Positions 25,335-33,473 of a stretch of 36,690 nt of DNA are shown one piece after another. Under the pieces are notes generated by a model. That model made no database searches, was not told the origin of the DNA, and saw only the letters and a program-made list of their open reading frames with translations. The first letter of the stretch is position 1, and each line of letters begins with the position of its first letter. Made by a program: the position numbers and the translations under genes. The stretch comes from Olavius algarvensis Gamma 3 endosymbiont. GTDB lineage: Bacteria > Pseudomonadota > Gammaproteobacteria > GCA-001735895. The DNA lies in contig DS021199.1 in NCBI GenBank assembly GCA_001735895.1, positions 1,025,496 to 1,062,185 of the forward strand. The letters run 5' to 3'.

Positions 25335-25399
25335 CTGGGGTGTATCAAAAAGTTTGACCACGTCACAGCGCCATCAACAACGGCTAACACAAAAACTCG

Positions 25400-26182
25400 A
25401 TGTTGCGACTCTGGCCGCTCCTGCTCACGCTGCTCGCCACCGGCGCCGCGGCGGATCAGCGCCCGGTTTTGTCGCTGGTCATAGACGACCTCGGTTATTC
25501 GCTGAAACAGGGTATGGCGGCTATCGATCTCGACGGCGATCATACCTACGCCATCCTGCCGGGAACGACCTACAGCCGAAAGCTGGCCCGGCACGCGCAT
25601 GACAAAAACAAGGAAGTGATCCTGCACTTACCGATGCAATCGATCAGCTCCCACGCGGCGCACGAACCCACTGCACTCAACGAGGCGATGGATGAAGATC
25701 AGTTGACGGCGAACGTGCATTCGCTGCTGGCGGAGATTCCGTTTATCCGTGGCGTCAACAATCACATGGGCAGTCATCTAACCGAATTCGATTTTTTCAT
25801 GCGCCCGGTAATGGACAGCATTCGCGGTTATAATCCACAGCTTTATTTTCTCGACAGCCGCACTTCCGCGCACAGCGTAGCCCACGCTCAGGCCCTGGAC
25901 GCGGGCTTGAATTCGATCTCGCGGGATATCTTCCTAGACAACGAAACCAATCCGGAATCTATACGGCTACAGTACAACATCTGGCTGACCAAGGCGCGCG
26001 AACGCGGGTCCGCCATCGCCATCGGCCATCCCTACCCGGCCACGCTGAAAGTTTTGCGGGAACGCTTGAGCGCGGCCATTCCGGATTTCAGATTCCTGCG
26101 TATATCGAAACTGATACTCGAGCGTAAAACCCTGGGGTTGCCCGACGGCCATACGCCCGCCACCACGGCTGCGGTCAGATAG
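25400..26182 (+). CDS. Divergent polysaccharide deacetylase family protein (YibQ type)
   Basis: 260 residues with signal peptide MLRLWPLLLTLLATGAAA and a periplasmic NodB-like fold. Markers are LSLVIDDLGYS at the start of the barrel, AILPGTTYS, VILHLPMQ, GVNNHMGSHLTE, YFLDSRTSAHS and AIAIGHPYPATL. This is the divergent deacetylase family that follows envC-ctpA in many gammaproteobacteria; its substrate is unproven. It begins 12 bases after the former ctpA stop. The IS now separates it from its operon promoter by 1.25 kb, so expression may be reduced or driven by the IS. Confidence 0.9.
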   Translation: MLRLWPLLLTLLATGAAADQRPVLSLVIDDLGYSLKQGMAAIDLDGDHTYAILPGTTYSRKLARHAHDKNKEVILHLPMQSISSHAAHEPTALNEAMDEDQLTANVHSLLAEIPFIRGVNNHMGSHLTEFDFFMRPVMDSIRGYNPQLYFLDSRTSAHSVAHAQALDAGLNSISRDIFLDNETNPESIRLQYNIWLTKARERGSAIAIGHPYPATLKVLRERLSAAIPDFRFLRISKLILERKTLGLPDGHTPATTAAVR

Positions 26183-26209
26183 TATTAACCCGGCTCCGCG
26201 GTTCCGCGG

Positions 26210-27601
26210 TTAGATCGGCGGCGGCTGAAAACCGCCCATCAGCGTTTCAACCTGTTGCGCCAGCGCCAGGGCAATGTCTTCCCGCCAGGGAGCGGCGATC
26301 AACTGCACGCCGACCGGCAAACCTTCGCCACTGGTGCCGGCACGTACCGATACCCCGGGCCAGCCGAGCAGATTAAAAATCTGAACATATCCCCAGTCGT
26401 TAAAACTATCGCTATATGAAGCCCGATGCGGTCGGGCGACGGCAAACGAGGCCGGGCATATAATAACGTCGTAGTCGGCAAAGAATGCCAGCGCCTGGCT
26501 GCGGGCCTCGTCGACCGCCTCGAGTAGCGACGGGTCCATGCGGCGCGCATTGGCGACACCCTGCTCGCTCAGATAACTGCGCAGCTCGTCGCCGATCCGT
26601 TTAGTGCCATAGCGTTTTAGCAACCGCATGATAAAACCCGCATTGGTCGCTTCCCGTAACTCGGTAGTGAGATCGACCAGCCGCCGGGTGTGCGGCAACA
26701 GTTTTTCTTCGAGCTTGAAACCCGCGGCACGCAACGCTTGCGCGGTGGCCGTGACCGTATCCTGAATGTCGTCGACCGGCGTAACAATGCCATTGTCCGT
26801 GTACCAGGCAATACGCAATTGCTTGAGATCGACCGCGCCCGGGTCGCCCATCGGTACCGGCACCACCGCCGGGTCGCGCCCGTCCGGGCCGCAAATCAAC
26901 GGCAGGGCGAGGATTAAATCTTCGACATAACGCGCCATGGGCCCGATCTGGGTCAACGAATCCAGCACGCCGCCGCCATAGGGCAGGATATGCCCGCTAC
27001 GCGGTGTTCGACCGGAAGTCGGCTTGATGCCGGTAATGCCGCAGAGATGTGCGGGCTCGCGTATGCTGCCGCCGGTATCCGATCCCAGTTCCAGTGCGGC
27101 GCCGCCGCAAGCGATGATTGCGGCGGCCCCGCCGCTAGAGCCGCCGGGGCTGCGCTCGAGATCGAATGGATTACAGGTACGGCCATAAATCAGGTTATTG
27201 GATTCGCTGCTAAAGGTCAGTTCCGGGGTATTGGTTTTACCGAGCAGTACCGCGCCGGCCGCGCGCAGCCGCGCCACCACCGTAGCATCGGCCTGCGGCA
27301 CGAAATCCTGCCGACCGAGAGTACCGCCGGTGCTCACGATATCCGCGGTATCGAACGCATCCTTAATCGTGATCGGTACGCCGTGCAGCGGCCCTTTAAA
27401 CTGCTGATTGGCAGCCATTCGATCGAGCTCATCGGCTTCCTTGAGGGCAGACTCGTCGACGCGCTGCACCACCGCATTGATGGCGGGATTGACCTGTTCG
27501 ATGCGCTCTAGACAGGCTTCGACTATTTGCCGGCAGGAAAGCTGCGCGCTTCGGATTTCTCGTGCGACCCGATTTGCGGACCAATAGATGAGATCTTGCA
27601 T
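26210..27601 (-). CDS. Amidase signature family enzyme
   Basis: 463 residues, the usual length for the family. The Ser-cisSer-Lys triad is visible: K80 in ITIKDAFD, S155 in SPGGSSGG, and S179 in GSDTGGSIR. The C-terminal GLPVGVQLIA motif is also present. It is a cytoplasmic hydrolase of a carboxylic amide; the substrate cannot be told from sequence. It resembles GatA but no gatB or gatC is nearby, so an amidase rather than the tRNA amidotransferase is preferred. It is downstream of the histidine kinase gene on the same strand, 18 bases away, and may be cotranscribed with it. Confidence 0.92.
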   Translation of the reverse strand: MQDLIYWSANRVAREIRSAQLSCRQIVEACLERIEQVNPAINAVVQRVDESALKEADELDRMAANQQFKGPLHGVPITIKDAFDTADIVSTGGTLGRQDFVPQADATVVARLRAAGAVLLGKTNTPELTFSSESNNLIYGRTCNPFDLERSPGGSSGGAAAIIACGGAALELGSDTGGSIREPAHLCGITGIKPTSGRTPRSGHILPYGGGVLDSLTQIGPMARYVEDLILALPLICGPDGRDPAVVPVPMGDPGAVDLKQLRIAWYTDNGIVTPVDDIQDTVTATAQALRAAGFKLEEKLLPHTRRLVDLTTELREATNAGFIMRLLKRYGTKRIGDELRSYLSEQGVANARRMDPSLLEAVDEARSQALAFFADYDVIICPASFAVARPHRASYSDSFNDWGYVQIFNLLGWPGVSVRAGTSGEGLPVGVQLIAAPWREDIALALAQQVETLMGGFQPPPI

Positions 27602-27619
27602 GGCGTAATTATGGGTGTC

Positions 27620-29131
27620 TCAATCCTGATTATCCAGTCTTGATTTAGCCGTTTCGAAACGCGCGACGAATTCGACACCGCTCACATCCAGCGGAGTGAA
27701 CCGCAGTTTCGAAGCTCGTTTCTTATTCCTGACTTCGAGCAGCCAGCGGGGTGAACGGGAATCGGCAAGATCGAGATGAACGCTATCTTCGCCGGCGCGC
27801 AATTCTGAAATCAGCTGCGGTTTTCGGCTCGCCTGCGGGCTGGCCTCGATACTCGCAATCGGCGCTTCATAGGACCATTCCCGACGCCTGCCGGTCGGCT
27901 CTTCCGATTCCCCAAACTGGCATATCGGACGGCCTTTGACGATGACGATTTCGAATTCGTGTTTATGCACATCGCCATTGGTGAGTTTAACGCTGAGCGC
28001 AAACCGGCCGCCGTGGTTGTCGATGTTATCGAACTCGATCGATCCCTCGAATCCCTTGGTGATCTCGTTGACAAAGTACAGGCCAAGGCCCTTGCCATGA
28101 TGCTCACGAATTCGACGGGAGGAAAATCCGAGCTGATAAATCTTGTCTTTTTCATCTTGCTTGATACGCGGACCGCGGTTATAAACCTTTAACTCCACCT
28201 CGCCGGCTCGCTGCCCCAAGGAAATCGCAACCCGGCTGTAGCGGTTGCGATGCTCTTTTTGCTGCGCGTAAAACAATGCGTTATTGATCAAGTTTTCGAT
28301 GAGCAACACCATGTGGTTTTCGTTGCCGAGCAACTCGCTATCGCTGCGCAATTGGATATTGAACTTGTCATCGATATAGGCATCGCGCCGCGGCCAATCC
28401 CGATTGAGTCCGAGCTCGTCCGGATTTTCAGTAATCGGCAGTAGCGCGCGGCGCAGCGCATGGCTCATCATGAAAGTCGGTTCGAACGGTGACGGATCGG
28501 TGGCATCGTTGAGCTGCGCCTGGAAGTAATGCTCTTCGCAATCGTAAATCTGGTTGGCGACGTGCAGCGTAATATTATCGGTAGTCGACAGGTCCAGCAG
28601 ATCCCATAGATAGAGCAAGCCATCCGCGGCTTCGCGGTACTGCCGTCCGGTCTCGGCGTCGCAGCTCGATTGCGCCTGTTTGAGCGCGGTCTGCGCCTTG
28701 TCGTAACTGATGACGCCATTGTGGCGCACTTCCGAAGCGATATTTTTAAAATGCAGGAATTTTTCATCGTACTCGATGGTTTCCAGCAACCGCTCGCTGA
28801 TAAACATTTTCAGTTTGTCGGCATGGTCGGAATAGGTGCGCGCGCGCGTGCCGAGCTCGCGCCTGGAGTCGAACAATTCGCTGATCTGTTCCTGGTATTG
28901 CCCGAGTTGTGTGCGGTAACGCCGACTGGCCTTGACGAAGCGCCAGCTGTCGAAAATCACCAATGCGATCAGCAACGCGGCGGCAATTAAAAAATTATCC
29001 TGCCCGGGTAGCTGCAGTGGTAGTCGCTCGAGCGGAATCAGTTCTCTATGGTTCAATACGAACTGCCAGACGACAAAAGTTAGCGCGCCCAGCGTGCTAA
29101 GCCAGGGATAGTAAATACCGGCCGGTTTCAT
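27620..29131 (-). CDS. Sensor histidine kinase with atypical H-box
   Basis: 503 residues. Two membrane spans lie at about 10-27 and 46-62, with only a short loop (about 18 residues) between them, so sensing is probably intramembrane or cytoplasmic. A coiled coil follows (about 70-125). No canonical HExR/P box is present; the candidate phospho-acceptor is H137 in IASEVRHNG. The HATPase domain shows an N-box (ENLINNALFYA, 279-289), a degenerate D-box (VYNRGPRI, 317-323) and a G-box (HHGKGLGLYFV, 344-354). About 120 C-terminal residues of unknown function follow. It overlaps its response regulator gene by ATGA. Next to it is a divergent membrane/VWA operon, a likely regulatory target. Confidence 0.85.
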   Translation of the reverse strand: MKPAGIYYPWLSTLGALTFVVWQFVLNHRELIPLERLPLQLPGQDNFLIAAALLIALVIFDSWRFVKASRRYRTQLGQYQEQISELFDSRRELGTRARTYSDHADKLKMFISERLLETIEYDEKFLHFKNIASEVRHNGVISYDKAQTALKQAQSSCDAETGRQYREAADGLLYLWDLLDLSTTDNITLHVANQIYDCEEHYFQAQLNDATDPSPFEPTFMMSHALRRALLPITENPDELGLNRDWPRRDAYIDDKFNIQLRSDSELLGNENHMVLLIENLINNALFYAQQKEHRNRYSRVAISLGQRAGEVELKVYNRGPRIKQDEKDKIYQLGFSSRRIREHHGKGLGLYFVNEITKGFEGSIEFDNIDNHGGRFALSVKLTNGDVHKHEFEIVIVKGRPICQFGESEEPTGRRREWSYEAPIASIEASPQASRKPQLISELRAGEDSVHLDLADSRSPRWLLEVRNKKRASKLRFTPLDVSGVEFVARFETAKSRLDNQD

Positions 29132-29934
29132 TTCGAGTTACCGCCGGGCGGATTCCAGAAATAGGCGCCTTCATCGCCGAAGGTAACAATGCCGCTACCG
29201 CTATTGCACAGTTCGCTAAACCGACCGTCGCCGTCATCGACCGCGTCGAAGGCTCGCCGCAGGGTTTTGATATGTTGGCGGTAGCTGGCATAGGAAAACT
29301 TATCCGGGTCGAGATCCAGTCGCTCGGCAATCTGACCCGCGGTCAACGGGCGTGGTGAAGACTCTACCAGTTCACGCAGCAGTTTTCGCGGCGTCGGCGC
29401 CAAGGGCCGGCGCGCGTTGCTCGGGTTCATCAAGCGTTGGCCTTTCCAGTAAACATTCCAGGAATTCAAATCGATGGTCAGTTCGCCGCTATTGACTACG
29501 TTGACGGTGGCTGACAGATCCGAATCGATCGAAACCTGCCTGAGTACCGCCTTGATACGCCAACACAATACCTGCTCGACGTTATGCTGATGCTTGGCGA
29601 TGAAATCGGTGGCCGCAAACTGTTGCAGCGCAGCGCGTTCGATTTCGGTGCCGCTGTGTTCCGACAGATAAATAATGGGCAGTAGCGGCCACTTCTTGCG
29701 CAGCGCGTTGGAGACCGTAAAACCGGCCTGGTCATTGCCGTTCATGCGCGCGTCGAGTAGCGCCACATCCGGTGGCGATGCCTTGTCGGTGAGCGCAATC
29801 TTTTGCCGTGCGGCCTCGGCAAAATTCAGGATCGTCAACGAATTCGGCTTGCCGTCGAAGTCTTCCTGCTCCAGCACCGGGGAGAATTTCTTGATCCAGT
29901 GCGACTGGTCTTCGACCCAGAAAATCGAAGCCAT
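29128..29934 (-). CDS. Response regulator with OmpR-type winged helix
   Basis: 268 residues. Receiver domain (1-130): acidic pair E8/D9, phospho-acceptor D61 in VALLDARM, serine S91 and lysine K114. A linker of about 20 residues precedes a C-terminal OmpR/PhoB-like winged helix (about 150-262: LTIDLNSWNVYWKGQRL ... LTAGQIAERLDLDPDKFSYASYRQHIKTLRRAF ... GIVTFGDEGAYFW). It is first in the operon with the kinase. Its start is 458 bases from the divergent membrane-protein gene, and that gap contains phased direct repeats of the kind OmpR-family proteins bind. Confidence 0.88.
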   Translation of the reverse strand: MASIFWVEDQSHWIKKFSPVLEQEDFDGKPNSLTILNFAEAARQKIALTDKASPPDVALLDARMNGNDQAGFTVSNALRKKWPLLPIIYLSEHSGTEIERAALQQFAATDFIAKHQHNVEQVLCWRIKAVLRQVSIDSDLSATVNVVNSGELTIDLNSWNVYWKGQRLMNPSNARRPLAPTPRKLLRELVESSPRPLTAGQIAERLDLDPDKFSYASYRQHIKTLRRAFDAVDDGDGRFSELCNSGSGIVTFGDEGAYFWNPPGGNSK

Positions 29935-30060
29935 CAGTAACCCGGCTGTTTATCGTTGCCCATAGATTGTAACTATACAGCGGCCCTTAGGGACTGCCTT
30001 TTGCCTTGGCGGAATGTGAAATATTGCTTAATAAAACAAATATTAAAAAAATTTTAGCTG

Positions 30061-30113
30061 TTTTACCCAGCTTTTCACCAATTTTTCACAGACCCTGCCT
30101 AGAGTTCAATAAC
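30061..30113 (+). promoter_or_regulatory. Phased TTTTnAC repeats and candidate promoter
   Basis: Three direct repeats start exactly 11 bases apart: TTTTACC at 30061, TTTTCAC at 30072 and TTTTCAC at 30083. That is one helical turn, as in OmpR/PhoB-family operators. The last overlaps a candidate -35 TTCACA (30085-30090), 17 bases from AATAAC (30108-30113). Transcription would begin just before the small ORF at 30139. The adjacent divergent gene encodes an OmpR-type regulator. Confidence 0.45.
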
Positions 30114-30138
30114 ATTTATCGAGGTTGAGGTTAATCCT

Positions 30139-30300
30139 ATGTCTATCGAAATTTTCAAGCTCTGGTCAATGCTATGGGCCATGTCCGTCGGGATCTGGCA
30201 TTGCGGGAATATCACCAGGCGTTTTGGCTGGAATGTGGGTAAAAGGGCCTTTTTGCTGCAATATTGCTCGATACTCAAAAACCCTAAATGTGATCACTAA
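30139..30300 (+). CDS. Small hypothetical protein (53 residues)
   Basis: ATG at 30139 with a well-placed ribosome binding site GAGG (30127-30130, 8 bases upstream) and stop TAA at 30298. The product is rich in Trp, Ile and Cys. It has a hydrophobic first half (IFKLWSMLWAMSVGIW), which could form a short membrane segment, then a basic half (NITRRFGWNVGKRAF) and three cysteines. It would be the first gene after the candidate promoter and precede the membrane-protein gene by 92 bases. I recognise no family. The alternative is a non-coding leader. Confidence 0.45.
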   Translation: MSIEIFKLWSMLWAMSVGIWHCGNITRRFGWNVGKRAFLLQYCSILKNPKCDH

Positions 30301-30392
30301 CCGCTTTAAGATTGCCGAAACAGCCTGGCATTCCAGCAAAAGGCATCTATTCTCTATAAGTCACAACCATTAACAAGATTAGGAAGTCAACC

Positions 30393-31793
30393 ATGAACAA
30401 CTTTTACTTTTTACCCGAAATGCCTGGTGTTTCGATCGCGGTCTGGATAGTTGCGAGCATGGTTTTCCTGTTTTTGGCCAGGGAACCGGTACATAAAATG
30501 ATTAATGCATTTTCCGATGCCACCGCAGGCGGATTGAGGAAACTGGCGGAATGGACCAAAAATGCCGCGCAAGCCATGCGCGAAAAAGACAGAAAAGTAT
30601 TGCTGGAATCGGGCGTCGCCAAGATTCAGGGCGAAATACTCCAGGAATTCTCCAAAATCGATATGGCCAATACCAAGAGCCTGGCGGGTTACCCCAAGTT
30701 ACAGTTAAGGCTCGACGACAACATCAGTCAGATCGAGCGTGACTATAAGGAATGCGGGCAGGTCACGCCCGAAGCGCCTGGATGGAGCGAAGTCATCGAA
30801 AGTATCGGCCGGGCGCAGGGTTCGACCTCTGACCGGATAATCGAAAATATGCTGTCTGAAATTCACAAGTCGGCGGTCGACGGGGAGAAGAAAGCGCTGT
30901 CCGAATTTCGCGATGTCGCGGCGAAGCGCCACAAGATACTGGGCTCGATGGCGCCGGTCTGGAAGCGTGTCGAGAAGCTGGGCAAGGAAATCAATAGCCA
31001 GGTCGAAAAGGTCATGGAAAACGGCCGCAATATTGAAAAATACATGGCCCGTTACGAAAAAATTTCCGCCGCCGAGCCCGAATCGATAGATATGCTTTCG
31101 TCGAAAGTTACCAAGCTTTTCATCATTTCGCTGATCGTCATATGCGTCGGCCTGGTCGGTGCCTTCATCAACTTCAATCTGATCGCCCTGCCCATGTCCG
31201 AACTGGTACCGGCCGGGGTACGAGTCGCCGGAATGGCGGTATCGGAAGTATCGGCCCTGGTCATTGTCGCGCTCGAACTGGTGCTGGGCATATTCATGTT
31301 TGAAGCGATCGGCGTGACCCACACCTTCCCGCAGATTTCGAATATGACCCGGGGTAAGCGCAAAATCATCCTGTTCGGATGCCTGTTTGGACTTTTGTTC
31401 CTGTCTTCGGTCGAAGCATCGCTCGCGATTCTGCGCGAAAATCTGGCCGCGGCCAAATCTGCGCTGGATATCAGTCTGGCCGGGGAATCGGCTACTGTGA
31501 CCGACAATATAAACTCGCAAATCACCTTGATTGGACAGGCATTGCTGGGTTTTGTGCTGCCGTGGATTCTGGCGGTCATCGCGATTCCGCTGGAAATGTT
31601 TATCGAGGCCAGCCAACACGCGTTCGCCAAGATATATACCATTCTAATCACCTTGCTGTGCCATCTGGCGAACGCGATCGCGTACCTGATAGAGGGTTTC
31701 TTTAAAATCCTGGCGCACCTGTTCGACATCTACATCATCATCCCGGTACAGATCGCCAACCTGTTCACCGGGAAGCAGGTTAGCGCAAGCTAA
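30393..31793 (+). CDS. Hypothetical coiled-coil, multi-span inner-membrane protein
   Basis: 466 residues; no family recognised. One N-terminal span (about 13-30) is followed by a charged, largely helical region of about 200 residues (35-235), with coiled-coil character at about 185-225 (VEKLGKEINSQVEKVMENGRNIEKY). Four or more spans follow (about 242-265, 284-305, 324-345, 378-402), and a hydrophobic C-terminal stretch (412-458) may add one or two more. Ribosome binding site AGGAAG lies about 8 bases upstream. The next gene, a VWA-like lipoprotein, begins 15 bases after the stop, so the two probably act together at the membrane. The paired two-component system lies divergently upstream. Confidence 0.8.
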   Translation: MNNFYFLPEMPGVSIAVWIVASMVFLFLAREPVHKMINAFSDATAGGLRKLAEWTKNAAQAMREKDRKVLLESGVAKIQGEILQEFSKIDMANTKSLAGYPKLQLRLDDNISQIERDYKECGQVTPEAPGWSEVIESIGRAQGSTSDRIIENMLSEIHKSAVDGEKKALSEFRDVAAKRHKILGSMAPVWKRVEKLGKEINSQVEKVMENGRNIEKYMARYEKISAAEPESIDMLSSKVTKLFIISLIVICVGLVGAFINFNLIALPMSELVPAGVRVAGMAVSEVSALVIVALELVLGIFMFEAIGVTHTFPQISNMTRGKRKIILFGCLFGLLFLSSVEASLAILRENLAAAKSALDISLAGESATVTDNINSQITLIGQALLGFVLPWILAVIAIPLEMFIEASQHAFAKIYTILITLLCHLANAIAYLIEGFFKILAHLFDIYIIIPVQIANLFTGKQVSAS

Positions 31794-31808
31794 CAAGGAG
31801 CCGATGAG

Positions 31809-32479
31809 ATGGAAAACATACTAAAGCCTGTTTTTTTGCGGCAGCGGTGGCGGTCGCCGTTTCGGCCTGCTCCGATAGCAAGAAATATGAAACATCCTAT
31901 TGTACAATGACCGATATTTCCGGTACCTATGCCGGTGAAAAAGCCAGCGTGGTCAATATCATCAAGGCCGGCATAGTGCCGGAAATGATTCCCGGCGACA
32001 GCCTGTTCTTCGTCAAGATCGACAGCAACAGTTACGCGGAAGAAAACCTGGTCACGAAAATGACCCTCGATTACAGGCCGACGACCGCAAACAGTCAAAA
32101 ACTGGCCATCTCGGAAACGCTGGACGATTTCGGTCGAGGCAATGCCCGATCGAAGTTGACCGATATTAGCGGTGCATTAATGCTTTGTTCCGATTATCTG
32201 AAATCGACTCAATCCGGAACCCAGGTAATGTTCGTTTTCAGCGATATGAAAGAGGAGCTGCCCGCGGGCGTGGTGCGTAAGTTTGCCGAGGACGAGTTTG
32301 CGGGCATCGACATCGTCGCCATGAATGTCATCAAGCTCAACAAGGACAGCGCGAATCCCGAAGTCTATCGCAAGCGGCTTAAATCTTGGAATGAACGCAT
32401 TATCAGCTCCGGCGCCAGAAGCTGGAACACCTTGATCGACGCGACCAAGATCCAGGAGTTTATTTACCAGGTTAAGTAG
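31809..32479 (+). CDS. VWA-like lipoprotein, frameshifted at a T7 tract in the signal peptide
   Basis: A strong ribosome binding site AAGGAG (31795-31800) precedes ATG 31809. The first eight codons read M-E-N-I-L-K-P-V; then a run of seven T (31831-31837) puts the rest out of frame, with a stop at 31908. One added T (or two removed) joins it to the long frame and gives a complete lipoprotein signal ending in AVSAC-SDS. The mature domain resembles von Willebrand A: DISGT (MIDAS-like D-x-S-x-T), a second TDISGA, and MFVFSDMKEE. Without the shift only an internal GTG at 31847 could start a 210-residue protein lacking most of the signal. Phase variation, transcriptional slippage or sequence error are all possible. 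Confidence 0.75.
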
Positions 32480-32526
32480 TAGTTTCCCTGTAGTAAAAAT
32501 AATAACTTGAAATTTCCTCTTTTACG

Positions 32527-32550
32527 CCCCGCGAAAGCGGGGTTTTTTTT
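32527..32550 (+). terminator. Rho-independent terminator
   Basis: CCCCGC (32527-32532), loop GAAA, GCGGGG (32537-32542), then eight T residues. This is a textbook intrinsic terminator 47 bases after the VWA lipoprotein stop, closing that operon. Confidence 0.95.
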
Positions 32551-32849
32551 GAGCGCGGCCATGACAGCGGAATTGCCGGCAAGCATCATCTGCTGGTATC
32601 CGCTTTGTTTGAACGGCTCGGCATGACTGTCGACCGACAACGGCGTCGTCCTCGCACCGGAAAAGCAAAATTCGAGGCCCACGACGGTGGAAGGCGGGTC
32701 GAAGTGCAAGATTTGAGCGCCAACTTCCTGTTTACTCCGCGGCCTACGAGAGCGCGGGATTGCAATTCAAGGCTTTAATTTCAGAACGACGGTTTACCCG
32801 GTAGCCGCCCGGATGTTAGCTTAGCGCTTTTAATCCCGGGAAATACCAC
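32551..32849. other. Region without a recognisable gene
   Basis: About 300 bases between the terminator and the flavin reductase-like gene. Short frames exist in all phases but none has a convincing start signal or a recognisable product. A short open stretch near 32727-32793 (ending S-E-R-R-F-T-R) could be the remnant of a protein C-terminus, but this is weak. It presumably contains the promoter of the gene at 32850. Confidence 0.4.
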
Positions 32850-33464
32850 GTGTTTTACAAAACCAGCGAACCCCACGGCTTGCCGCACGATCCCTTTAAA
32901 AGCTGCGTTGTACCGCGACCCATTGCCTGGGTGAGCTCCATCGATGCCGAGGGCCGGGTAAACCTCGCCCCTTACAGCTTTTTCAACGCCCTCAGCAGGG
33001 ATCCACCGATGGTAATGATCTCCTTCAATGGCTACCACGCCCATGGCGGCGACAAAGATACGCTTGCCAACATCCGGGCCTGTCGCGAATTCGTGGTCAA
33101 CATGGTGCCGCTGGCGCAGAAGGATGCGATGAACGTTTCCACGGCCAATGTCGGACACGAGGTAGATGAACTTGAACTTGCCGGACTGACCACTGAAACT
33201 TCCGAGCTGGTCAAACCGCCACGCGTCAGCGAGGCGCCGATACATCTGGAGTGCGAGTTCTATCAGGAAATCAACCTGCCTTGCACCCTGCCAAACAGCG
33301 CCAATACGATGATTATCGGGACCGTGCTGGGGGTCCATATCAGCGACGAGGTGCTGACCGACGGCCTGGTGGATACGCAAAAGATCAAACCGCTGTCGCG
33401 GCTGGGTTATATGGAATACACCGCGGTCGACAGCGTGTTTAAAATGGCGCGCCCGCAGGATTGA
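32850..33464 (+). CDS. Flavin reductase-like FMN-binding protein
   Basis: 204 residues from a GTG start. The split-barrel flavin reductase/DIM6-NTAB pattern is clear: VVPRPIAWVSSIDAEGRVNLAPYSFFNALSRDPPMVMISF, then REFVVNMV, a C-terminal barrel with HLECEF and IIGTVLGVHI, and LSRLGYMEY. Members bind FMN and reduce flavin or act as FMN-dependent oxidoreductases; the substrate is unknown. It is convergent with the VOC protein gene (9 bases between stops). No strong ribosome binding site is seen, so the start is the least certain part. Confidence 0.88.
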   Translation: MFYKTSEPHGLPHDPFKSCVVPRPIAWVSSIDAEGRVNLAPYSFFNALSRDPPMVMISFNGYHAHGGDKDTLANIRACREFVVNMVPLAQKDAMNVSTANVGHEVDELELAGLTTETSELVKPPRVSEAPIHLECEFYQEINLPCTLPNSANTMIIGTVLGVHISDEVLTDGLVDTQKIKPLSRLGYMEYTAVDSVFKMARPQD

Positions 33465-33473
33465 CCCGCTTGC

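Larger units (their letters stand above)
24112..25365 (+). mobile_element. IS3-family insertion sequence, copy 1 (1254 bp)
   Basis: A complete element with long imperfect terminal inverted repeats. The left end starts TGACATGGTCCAATAG, and the complement of the right end starts TGACGTGGTCAAAC. Both continue into TTGATACxxCCCAGTTAAG. A 3-bp target duplication, CAG, flanks it (24109-24111 and 25366-25368). It encodes OrfA- and OrfB-type transposase frames, but the 13 bp that hold the A-AAA-AAG frameshift site in the second copy are deleted at 24426/24427. It should therefore make no OrfAB fusion and be immobile by itself. Confidence 0.93.

Noticed and set aside
26210-27601. Amidase as GatA of the tRNA amidotransferase
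   Set aside because: The signature motifs fit both, but there is no gatB or gatC nearby and the context is accessory.
30705-31619. Long minus-strand open frame (304 codons) opposite the coiled-coil membrane protein
   Set aside because: The plus-strand frame has a ribosome binding site, membrane spans and an operon partner. The antisense product is low-complexity, with many Arg, Gln and Asp residues.
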